From Plasmodiophora brassicae (lineage: Eukaryota; Endomyxa: Phytomyxea; Phytomyxea; Plasmodiophorida), in NCBI GenBank assembly GCA_036867785.1, contig CP145423.1:620001-684000 (forward strand): DNA of 64,000 nt. The letters are read 5' to 3'. A program made the position numbers and the translations under genes. The notes below the pieces were generated by a model. That model ran no database searches and was not told the DNA's origin. It saw only the letters and a list, made by a program, of their open reading frames with translations. Positions 8,810-17,302 of the stretch are shown piece after piece (within the stretch, counting starts at the first letter, position 1; every line of letters starts with the position of its first letter).

Positions 8810-10789
8810 ATGTGGCAGCAGGCAGCGCCCACTTCTGCTGCTGCTGCTGAGGCGGCCCGATGGGCGCTCGTTCTCTGCCTTTTATGTACGACGGCCGGTG
8901 TCGCCCAGGCGCAGCAGCAGCAGCCTGCTCAGCGCCAGGCGTTCAACTGCCGCAGCCAGAACGGCCTGAAGGTGTCCGAGTCGGTCCAGGCGCAAGCGGG
9001 GACGCTGTCGGACGGCCCGGGCGGCATCCGGTCCAACACGTGGTGCGAATGGGCGGTCAGCGTGCCGCCTGCCGCGCCGGGCGGTGCGCCGGCCGGCCCG
9101 CGTCGCGTCCGCCTGACGTTCCGCACGGTCCAGCTGATGCCCGGCGAGGACTTCATCTGGGTGTTCGACGACGCCGTCAGCAAGACGGTGCCGGTGCAGC
9201 GCCTGACGGGGACGAACACGCCCGGCGTGATCTACTCGGCCAGCGAGGCCGGCCTGCGCGTCGAGTACCGGTCGAGCGAGTTCGGCAACGGCGTGGCCGT
9301 CGCCGAGGAGCAGGGCTTCGACGCCGACTTTGACATTGTCGGCGTGAAGGGCGTGTGCAACCCGTCGCCGTGCGCCGAGCAGAGCGTCTGCATCGAGGAC
9401 GACGCCGGCGGGCACCGGTGCACGCGCTGCCCGATCGGGTACACGGGCGACGGGTCGCAGCGGGGCGGCTGCCGCAAGGTGACGCCCTGCCCGACGCCGA
9501 TCGTGCGCCGCGACCTGCGCCTGATCAGCGCCGGCGAACGCGACCTGTACGTCGGCGCCCTGCAGGCGATGCGGCGCAGCGGCCTGTACGACGAGATCAT
9601 GTGGGTGCACGCCGACAAGTTCAACTTCAACTACGCGCACCTGACCGACGGGTTCCTGCCCTGGCACCGCGAGTACCTGCTGATGATGGAGGACGCCCTG
9701 CGGTCCGTCTCGCCCGAGACGAACTGCCTGGCGATCCCCTTCTGGGACTGGACGGTCGACGCCGCCAACCCGATGGCCTCCATCGTGTGGCGCGACGACT
9801 ACTTTGGGGGCAACGGCGTCGACGTCGGCAACGGGAAGAAGTGCGTTCGCAGCGGGCCGTTCGCCTGGTCGGTCCTCGGCAACGACTGCCTGCAGCGCGA
9901 CCTGAACGGCGCCGGGTTCTTCGCGACGCGCGAGGAGATCCTCAACACGATCGCCAGCAACGACAACTACCGCGACTTCAGCCGCGCCCTGGAGCTGTTC
10001 CACGACACGGTGCACCGGTTCATCGGCGGCACCATGGTGCTGGACAACTCGGCCGACGAGCCCCTCTTCTTCCTGCACCACTCCTTCATCGACATGCTCT
10101 GGTCCGTCTGGCAGGACTGCCACGACTACGACCTGGTGCCGGCGGCCAGCGTCCGCCCCGGCTCCAACGTCTTCATGGGCGGCTACGAGACGGGCGCCCT
10201 GGGCACCGTCGTCAACACCGACTACAACAGCGTCATGCCGTACCGCCTGTCGCATTACAACCCGCAGGTGACGCCGGCCGGCGTCCACGACATCCGCAAG
10301 CTCGGCTACTCGTACGACAACATGCACATCCTGAGCCGCCCGATGACCATCGAGTGGTTCGACCCGCGCTGGACGACCTGCACGATCGAGAACCTGGAGG
10401 CGTTCAAGGCCGCCCCGGACAAGTTCGCGTCGGCGGCAACCAACAGCAAGAGCTTCCAGGTGCTGCGCCAGGACGACGCCGACGCCGCCGTTGCCGTCGT
10501 CGTCCCCGGGCGCAAGGGGTCGCCGGCGACGACGATGCCGCCACGGGCGCTGTACAACGGGCCGACCATGTTCCCCGACCTGATCTGCGCCGGCTCGTAC
10601 ATCAACTTTGCCGACATGTGCGCCTGCATGCACAGCATGTGGAGCGGGGCCGACCTGCGCCACGTCGCCCAGACGCTGCCGTCCTGCCAGCGCGACGACG
10701 TCCTGTCGTGCGTGCCGGGGCGGCCCGCCAACCGCACCCACATGGTCCGGGTGCGCTCGGGCGCCGTCCAGGTCGGCGACGGCCTCTGA
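8810..10789 (+). CDS. Secreted CUB/EGF/tyrosinase multidomain type-3 copper protein
   Basis: 659 residues from the ATG at 8810, chosen because a signal peptide follows at once (RWALVLCLLCTTAGVAQA, cut before the glutamines). Residues about 36-160 resemble a CUB-like domain. Next is an EGF-like module (about 178-222, spacing CNPSPC, SVCIED, CTRCPIGYTGDG), then a tyrosinase domain. The CuA histidines are 267, 277 and 286 (MWVHADKF, YAHLTDG, PWHREYLL). The CuB histidines are 398, 402 and 424 (FHDTVHRF, FLHHSFIDMLW). Tyrosinases oxidise phenols to quinones, used in melanin, wall hardening or crosslinking. A Cys-rich C-terminal tail (about 570-650) follows. No intron is needed. The adhesive-type N-terminal modules suggest the enzyme is anchored to extracellular matrix or wall. 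Confidence 0.9.
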   Translation: MWQQAAPTSAAAAEAARWALVLCLLCTTAGVAQAQQQQPAQRQAFNCRSQNGLKVSESVQAQAGTLSDGPGGIRSNTWCEWAVSVPPAAPGGAPAGPRRVRLTFRTVQLMPGEDFIWVFDDAVSKTVPVQRLTGTNTPGVIYSASEAGLRVEYRSSEFGNGVAVAEEQGFDADFDIVGVKGVCNPSPCAEQSVCIEDDAGGHRCTRCPIGYTGDGSQRGGCRKVTPCPTPIVRRDLRLISAGERDLYVGALQAMRRSGLYDEIMWVHADKFNFNYAHLTDGFLPWHREYLLMMEDALRSVSPETNCLAIPFWDWTVDAANPMASIVWRDDYFGGNGVDVGNGKKCVRSGPFAWSVLGNDCLQRDLNGAGFFATREEILNTIASNDNYRDFSRALELFHDTVHRFIGGTMVLDNSADEPLFFLHHSFIDMLWSVWQDCHDYDLVPAASVRPGSNVFMGGYETGALGTVVNTDYNSVMPYRLSHYNPQVTPAGVHDIRKLGYSYDNMHILSRPMTIEWFDPRWTTCTIENLEAFKAAPDKFASAATNSKSFQVLRQDDADAAVAVVVPGRKGSPATTMPPRALYNGPTMFPDLICAGSYINFADMCACMHSMWSGADLRHVAQTLPSCQRDDVLSCVPGRPANRTHMVRVRSGAVQVGDGL

Positions 10790-10977
10790 TGATGCCCTGG
10801 CTCGCTCATAACGTCCCGATCCCCAGACATCACCCCGGTCGTATAAACGGTTAAACTAAGCGTGCTCCATGCGGATCGATCGATCCGGGCGGTACGCCTG
10901 CAACACCCGCATTGCTGTTGTTGCTGCTGCTGCTGTTGCTGGTCGCAGGTCGTCGTCGTAGTCGCTGATGGTTCCCC

Positions 10978-11012
10978 GTGCGCGACTAGTCGTCGTCGTC
11001 GTCGTCGTCGCG
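10978..11012. repeat. Trinucleotide (GTC)n microsatellite
   Basis: A run of GTC repeats at about 10988-11012, with a related CTG/TTG run at 10911-10940. Similar codon-like triplet runs recur through the host gene region (17.6 kb, 19.7 kb, 21.8 kb). Confidence 0.7.
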
Positions 11013-11052
11013 GGTACGTCAGCGCGCCGCAGGGGTGCTGAGACGATCTGTG

Positions 11053-11238
11053 ATGGGGCGACGTTCAGTGCTGGCCGGCAGCGTCCTGGTGCCGAGGGCG
11101 GACGCGCGCCCATCGACCGGGCGCATCTGGCAGCACCTGAACGAGCGGATGCAGAAGAACGGGACGCTGGACAGCGTGTACGAGGCCACCGGGAACGTGC
11201 ACCTGCCCGCCCCGGACCTGCCGACGCTCAAGCCCTGA
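11053..11238 (+). CDS. Small basic protein, unrecognised, possible mitochondrial targeting
   Basis: A 61-residue open frame from the ATG at 11053. The first 20 residues are basic with spaced leucines and valines (MGRRSVLAGSVLVPRAD), which could be a mitochondrial presequence. The remainder (IWQHLNERMQKNGTLDSVYE, then PAPDLPTLKP) has a balanced composition unlike the shadow frames around it. I do not recognise a family. It stands alone between the tyrosinase and LRR genes, followed at once by a poly-C tract. It could be a chance open frame in GC-rich DNA. Confidence 0.35.
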   Translation: MGRRSVLAGSVLVPRADARPSTGRIWQHLNERMQKNGTLDSVYEATGNVHLPAPDLPTLKP

Positions 11239-11282
11239 ACGGGCGCCGACATCGATCGGGCCCGCGCCTCGCCCCGCACGCG

Positions 11283-11303
11283 CCCCCCCCCCCCCCCCCC
11301 CCC
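11283..11303. repeat. Poly-C tract, 21 bp
   Basis: Twenty-one consecutive C residues at 11283-11303, the longest homopolymer in the window. The other strand is G21, which could form a quadruplex. Length may be unreliable because homopolymers are prone to sequencing error. Confidence 0.85.
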
Positions 11304-11502
11304 ACCTGGTCGAACGAGAGTAAACGGGTGCCCATGCGCGACGCCAGCATGCGATACTTGGGGGCGGCAGGTACACCCACGTTGTACGTCGGCGTGCCCG
11401 GCAGATACCGTTGGCGCGCAGGGTACACCGCCGGCCGATCGCAGGCAGGGTGCCCGTCCTCGTTTGGGTTGGCCCTACCGCTAGTAGTGGTATAGACAAA
11501 CG

Positions 11503-14056
11503 ATGCGTCCGAGTGGGCCGCTCGTGCCAGGCAGCCGCCTGGCAGCGACGGTCGCCCTGGTCGTCGTCTTCGTCGTGGTTCCCAGGGGCGGTGCCCTGGT
11601 CTGCGGCAACGGCTGCGTCTGCGACTGGTACCCGAACTCGTGCCTGCCTCCAAACATGTACGTGGCCGCCCAGGTGTGCCATCGTCGTCTGCGTCGGTGG
11701 TGAATCGCAGCGCGTTAGCATGCTGGCGGCCCGGGCGCTCACTGGACGAATCACGTCGACGTGGTTCGCTGCCGTACCATCGGTCGCGTCCTACACCTCA
11801 TTGTGCGTTGCCGGGCGCCCGGTTCGCTCGCCGGTGTCGGGGGCGCTGAACGCGACACGCGCGCCCTGCAGGTACCTGTCGGTGAATCTCATCATTAGCA
11901 TCGATCCGGCGGCCCTCGGCGCGCTCACGTCGCTGCGCTACATCGACCTGAGCACCAACCAGGTGGCCGGTCTGGAGGCGGGCACATTCCAGGCCAATAC
12001 GCGCCTAACGACCCTGTGCGTCATCGTCGTGGAACGGGCGACGCAAGCCTACCGTACACTGATGAGGAAGGTCGTCCCGTGTAGGAACCTAGCCGTGAAC
12101 CGGATCGCGAGTCTCCCTGCCGGCGTCTTCTCGTCGCTCTCCCAGCTGCAGGCGCTGTACGTCCCGTTCGGCAGCGTGTGCAATCACACGCGTACGGGTC
12201 CCTGAACGGGGTCTTTGTTGCGACGACGCCGTATAGGATGATCGGGGCCAACGCGCTCACGTCGATACCCGCCAACGCCTTCGCGGGCCTGACGAGCTTG
12301 CTGTCTCTGTCCGTACCGCTCAGCGAGCCCCGTCGACGCTTTGACCGATACGCCCGGTGTCTAGGAACATGGCAGCCAACGCGATCGGGGCGATGGACGC
12401 AGGCGCGCTGCTGCCGCTGACGTCGATGCAGTCCCTGTACCTGAACGCGAACCCGTTGACGACGATGCCATTGTTGTCCCGGATGTCCCAGCTACAGTTG
12501 CTGTATGGCGCCGGCTGCGTTCCACTGCCGTCCCGTTCAATAGATATACTCACATCGGGGTTGCTGCCCAGAGACGTCACCGATAACAAGTTGCAGAGGA
12601 TCTCGGCGGCCACGTTCCTGTACAACACGCGCCTGACCTGGCTGTACGAAATCACCGCGTGTCGTCCGCGAATGCAGTACTAACGGGTCCTGTCGGCGTC
12701 CGTCCCAGGAGCGTATCGGCGAGCACGATCACGACCATCGACGCCGGGGCGTTCTCGATGCTGTCCGCCCTGGCGTACCTGCAGATGAACACGCTGCAGG
12801 TCACATCGATCCCGGCAACGCTGTTCTCTGCGCTGACCTGTTTGACGTACCTGTACGTCGCATCCTGCCTATTCAGCGTGCCGTGCGGCGCCAATTCCTA
12901 CCTGCTTGTGTCCAGGACCATGTACAGCCTCCCGTCTGTCACCACCCTGGACCGCTACCTGTTCCAGCCGTTAACGTCGTACTCGTCCAATCTGTCAGGC
13001 GGCGGCCCACCGTTTTACGTGTGCGATTCTGTACGTGACTGACCAGCGTGCCTGCCTAGCGATCTGTTCACGGGCATGGTGCGACTGAGATGTGTGCCGT
13101 TACCGCCGCCTGGCAACACCACCGGGCAGTACCTCACGGGAGGGAAGCCCATCTGCGCCGCCGTCAGTACTGTCGGCACCACGGCGCCATCTGCCGCCAC
13201 ACCGTCACCTGCTCCATCACCGACACCGGCACCCAGTCCTCTACCCGCTCTTGGGGTCACTGTGCTCCCCAGTCCAGCGCCTACGTCGATCCCCAAGCCC
13301 GCACCATCTCCATTGCTCACCCGTACGGCCGTACGACCTCCGCTGACGTCCAGCGGTCGGCCTGCTCCTGTGTTCGGCCCTGCGTCCCTGCCTGGTCGTT
13401 CGCCTCCTACTACTCCAGCTACGCCAAACCCGACCACTCGCACGGTTGTGCCCAGTCGAACGTCCACCCGCCCGCTCGTGCTGGCAGGCGCATTGCCTAA
13501 TCGCGCCATAACGGCGCTGTCGCCGTCGGGCACGCGTGCCCCGCTGACAACGGTGCCTCGAACCGCCGCTACTCTTGGGCCAGCCACCCTACCAGGAGCA
13601 GATGCACGTGGTACAGCAATGGGCGCGACAGACTCGGCGCCTGCTCCCGCGCCGACCAGTCAGACGACGTCAGCGCTGGCCGCAATCGGGATCGGGGCCG
13701 CGTTCGCAATCGTTACCATCCTGATGTTTATGATCGGGTTCGCCATACGTGGCCACAGTATTTGGAGCAGGAGTCGGCCGCCTGATCATGCTGCCCTGGT
13801 GGGCAATGCCGGCCCAGCGATGATGATGCGTCCGGCAATGCCGAGGCCGCCCGTGCCGCCGTCCTACGAAACCAGCGTGGTGAACCCGTGGGCCACAGAC
13901 CCGGTACCGAGTCGTGACGTGGACGTCGCTTCTAGCGACACAGGTTTCATGGGCGACCGGACGGGGACGTCAAGCGGGAACGCGGACAGCTTCATGACGG
14001 TACCCATTGAACGCCGGGAACCTGTGCTCCAGGCTGCAAGCCGTCGACCGGCGTGA
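11503..14056 (+). CDS. Leucine-rich-repeat single-pass membrane protein with mucin-like stalk
   Basis: Ten exons: 11503-11657, 11719-11802, 11872-12015, 12085-12156, 12237-12308, 12365-12502, 12572-12643, 12709-12852, 12916-12993, 13060-14056. Together they give 651 residues. Every intron is phase 2 and GT-AG (about 56-80 bp). Exons are 72 nt (one LRR) or about 144 nt (two), with repeats such as LAVNRIASLPAGVFSSLSQL. Exon 1 gives a signal peptide (LAATVALVVVFVVV) and a CGNGCVC cap. The last exon holds a long Pro/Ser/Thr-rich stalk, a membrane helix (AAFAIVTILMFMIGFAIRG) and a cytoplasmic tail of about 100 residues. It should be a cell-surface adhesion or recognition receptor. The second exon's acceptor (GTTAG at 11718) is the least certain. 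It is tandem with a second LRR gene. Confidence 0.8.
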
Positions 14057-14394
14057 ACAATGACCCGTGTAGAGCGCGCACGTCAATACATACCGCAACG
14101 TAGAACGGGACGGACGGCGTGTGCGCAGACGAGCCAGATGTCTGTTGCGGAACGCGCCCGTGTCGCTGCGTCCATCCAGGGCCGTGCGCATTGCACGGCG
14201 GGGGCCAGTGCCTGGCGAACTTCCTTGTGAGAGAAGTGCGCCCGGGGTGCGCCCGCTGCCCCGCTCCACGAGGTGGGGGGCCCATTTCCGGGCGGACCGC
14301 CACGTGTGGCTGCAACTGTCGGCGGTGTCCGCGATCTCGCACGTCACTGATCATTTCGCTGCAGGCGCCAACTTGATCCCCAATTCTTTGCCGG
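14057..14394. other. Intergenic between the two LRR genes
   Basis: A Cys-rich open frame (14119-14376) exists but has no recognisable domain pattern and no good start. I see no supported gene in this interval, which should contain the second LRR gene's promoter. Confidence 0.4.
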
Positions 14395-16191
14395 ATGTCG
14401 CTGCTTCTTCCTATCGTTCTCATCCTGCTGTGGTCATCAGCACCACCCAGCGCTGGCCATGACGGTGACGCCGGCGGGTCTGCAGTACCTAACGAACTGT
14501 ACGATGGCGCTCCATCTGGCCGAGTCTCGCTCGATGCACTGAGGAACGACCTCCGTTCAGGGTGCTGCGCAAGGGTATTAGATTCGTTACGCGCGAGATG
14601 TTCGCCGAATTCGCGAACGTGACCGTCGTGTGCGTATCACTCAATGCCAAGTGCCATAGAGGTCGACGCGATCAAATGAATTTGCATAGGGCGTTGGATA
14701 GCAATCAGATCGAGTCGATAAGGCCGGGCTCGTTCGACGATCTGTCACAGCTGTCCAAACTGTAAATGTCAATGTAGTCCGAGGCGCCCGGCAAGCTCAA
14801 CAAGCGAGCTCTGGACAGATCGTTGACGTTCAACAGTATCGAGTCGATCCAGCTCGGCGTATTCAACGGGGTGTCATCGCTGCGCTCACTGTATGCCTGT
14901 TCGCAGGCACATAATCGAATCGTGACTCACGTTTCTGGCCAGTGACCTGGGCAGGAATCTGATCGTCGATATTGAAGAAGGGGCATTCAGTGGAATGGCA
15001 TCGCTGGCGGACTTGTACGTGCTTCGTTTACGCTTGTCATGCGAGTCTTAAGTGCTCATTTGGCATGGGTAATGGACATAACCTTATCAGTCAATCGCAT
15101 CGGACTGATTAGGCGAGGCACGTTCACCGGGATACCATCGCTAATCACGCTGTCGGCGTTACTGCCAGATACCTGAGTACCAGTGCGCTTAACTGAACTG
15201 CAAACAGAGGGTTGGCTTTTAACCGCATCGAGATTATTGAACCCGGAGCGTTCGATGGGATGTCGAAGCTGAGGTCCCTGTAAGCAATTGTGTCGCCTGC
15301 GGCAACCGAAAATGGCATGCTGAACTTCCGGACAGTACTTTGGAGGGCAATTGGATCCAGCGCATTGAGACCTGTGTGTTCAATGCCCTAACTTCGTTGG
15401 ACGTATTGTACGCGTCGTCTGTCGAGTTGCTAGCGTGTCTTACGTTGCCTATTGCAGGGTGCTGGACCGGAACCAGATTTACGAGGTTAACAAAGGCATG
15501 TTCTGTGGTCTTACGTTGCTGACGACCCTGTATGCATACGTTCTCGATGTGTATGTGTGTGCCGATCAACACTGGTCAACTGAACTGCGGACAGGGGCTT
15601 GCAAGGTAATCAGATCGAGACCATTCAGACAGGCTCGTTCGACGGGGCGCCGTCGCTGATCCGTCTGTATGTATTATTCGCGTTAGACATCAGGCCAGCG
15701 TGTCCACCCTGAATCCAGCGGGCAGCTTTTTGGGGAGCAACCGGGTCGGGGTCATTGAGGACGGGGCGTTCGATGGGCTGTCCATGCTGACCGAACTGTA
15801 GGCACTACGCTAGTGAAACTCGACTGCGAGTCTGTGACCGTTGGACAGGGATTTGGGAAGGAACCACATCACGTCAATAAGCGAGAACACATTCTCTGGG
15901 GCGACGTCGTTAGCCTCCCTGTCTGCTTCAGGGAATACATGCAAACAGGGGCAGTCTACTGAATTGTGAGCAGGACCCTGTCGAACAACCGCATCGAGGC
16001 GATCGCACCTGGGGCTTTCGCAGCGATGCCTTCGTTGACCTATCTGTATGTACCGCAGTGTTCCTCATCGTGCAACGACTATTGACTACGGGTGTGCCAG
16101 GGTGCTCACTGGGAACCCGATCTGTTGGACGGCGCAGGAGGAGACTGTGCGTTCGTGGGGACTGCCGGACCACGCGGGGATCGAATGCTGA
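14395..16191 (+). CDS. Secreted leucine-rich-repeat protein, one repeat per exon
   Basis: Fourteen proposed exons: 14395-14498, 14561-14629, 14690-14761, 14819-14890, 14943-15014, 15080-15151, 15208-15279, 15336-15407, 15458-15529, 15595-15666, 15726-15797, 15849-15920, 15974-16045, 16101-16191. They give about 351 residues. Eleven internal exons are exactly 72 nt. Each starts with one base completing a Leu codon and ends CT or TT before GT, so all introns are phase 2. Repeats look like LDSNQIESIRPGSFDDLSQL. Exon 1 encodes a signal peptide (MSLLLPIVLILLWSSAPPSA). The last exon is a C-terminal cap (TGNPICWTAQEE, then EC and stop). No membrane helix is seen, so it should be secreted. The exon at 15080 lacks an AG acceptor, so it may be skipped or broken. 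Confidence 0.72.
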
Positions 16192-16808
16192 TTGAGCCGC
16201 GATGGCTGGACACGTCCTGTCTCGTTGGCGAGTATTCTGGTGTTGAAATACATTTTCATGTGTGACCTGTCGTTGGGACCTGCCCAGTCGTTCTTCATTG
16301 CCAGCGATCAGCGAAACCGGATGACTCATTTTGATGTGGAAATCCAAGTCGACCCATTCCGCGTCTTCGCCTCGTGTCGCGGCGTCGACGATCGCGAGGA
16401 CGTCGTCGAATGTGAGAGGACAACGTCCGTCTGCTTTCGATGGGAACTGGCCGACTCGCCTTGTACCGCCGCGTCCACGTCGACGAAGACGTCCTCGATC
16501 GTGAGACGACGGTCTGCTTCTGATCAACCTGGTCGATGCTGCGACCAGCACCCGCGAGTTCCTGCGTGTTTCCATCAACACCATTCAGCAAGGTCATGTG
16601 CGTGCATGTGAGGCTGCCCCCTGAGTCTCCCGTCACTGCTGCCGGCTGCCGCGTCTAAATCTGCGCGGTCAGCCTAAAAATAGGCCTGACTGGACGAGTG
16701 GCAACGGGGCCGCGCCGCCGTCGTCGTCGCACGAAGCCGTCCGCGTCGTCATTTGGGAAACCTGCTGGTTGCGCCCCGTGTGCTACGTACTGTACGAATC
16801 CGGTTACG
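16192..16808. other. Unassigned interval with an imperfect duplication
   Basis: Open frames exist on both strands, none convincing. Two diverged copies of a roughly 70-85 bp segment can be seen at about 16370-16455 and 16465-16535. Both run through CGTC-rich sequence to a GTCTGCTT-like end, and both contain GA(A/G)GACGTC. Confidence 0.35.
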
Positions 16809-17213
16809 ATGAAGGCGGTCTTGGTCTGTTTCATTGTCGCGTGCGCCGTGCTGGCGGCCGGCGTTGTGGGTGATCGGCAGCCGCAACTGACCGAGGAGGA
16901 TATCAACGCGCTCCTGGCGCAGTACGCGCAGGCGGCGCATGATCCGTCTGGCAAGTTGGGCGCGGCCGCGCACCTCCCGACGAACGTCATGGCCGGCCGG
17001 GTCCCTGGGCCGTCGCAGCAAGTCACGGTTGGCGGCGACGCCTCCGCCGACCATCCCCTGATGTCCATCCTGGGCCAGGCCAAGGCCGTCGCAGGCAAGG
17101 CCGTCGCCACGGCCGCCATCGGCGCGCTGAAACTCGGCACCGAGGGCCTGAACCGCCTGCACAAGTACAACGTGGCCCGGAAGGCGACGTCCGCCTCCGC
17201 CAGCGCCCAGTGA
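16809..17213 (+). CDS. Small secreted protein, unrecognised
   Basis: 134 residues from the ATG at 16809. The start is supported by a textbook signal peptide (MKAVLVCFIVACAVLAAGVV) with cleavage near GD. The mature protein has an acidic helix (TEEDINALLAQYAQAAHD) and an Ala/Lys-rich amphipathic C-terminal half (AKAVAGKAVATAAIGALKLG) ending SASASAQ. There are no cysteines in the mature part. I do not recognise a family. Upstream in-frame sequence back to 16698 lacks an ATG. It converges on the channel gene, 90 bp from its stop codon. Confidence 0.65.
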   Translation: MKAVLVCFIVACAVLAAGVVGDRQPQLTEEDINALLAQYAQAAHDPSGKLGAAAHLPTNVMAGRVPGPSQQVTVGGDASADHPLMSILGQAKAVAGKAVATAAIGALKLGTEGLNRLHKYNVARKATSASASAQ

Positions 17214-17302
17214 GGTGCATCACTGGCGTACGCCCCGTCAGGCACGCCACATCAATACACTATTGGCCTCGTTCTGCGTCCGCAACGTCGTCTGCGCTGG
17301 TG

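Noticed and set aside
8882-10741. 619-codon open frame antisense to the tyrosinase gene
   Set aside because: Shadow frame; the plus strand carries all copper histidines and a signal peptide.
9355-10854. 499-codon alternative plus-strand frame inside the tyrosinase gene
   Set aside because: Arg/Pro/Ala-rich shadow frame with no domain, fully overlapping the real gene.
10978-11012. Poly-Val/poly-Thr coding at the GTC microsatellite
   Set aside because: Simple triplet repeat outside any supported gene.
16086-16584. Minus-strand ORF with a protein-like stretch (LTFDDVLAIVDAATRGEDAE)
   Set aside because: No start, domain or matching exon nearby; the segment overlaps an imperfect duplication and frames on both strands are open.
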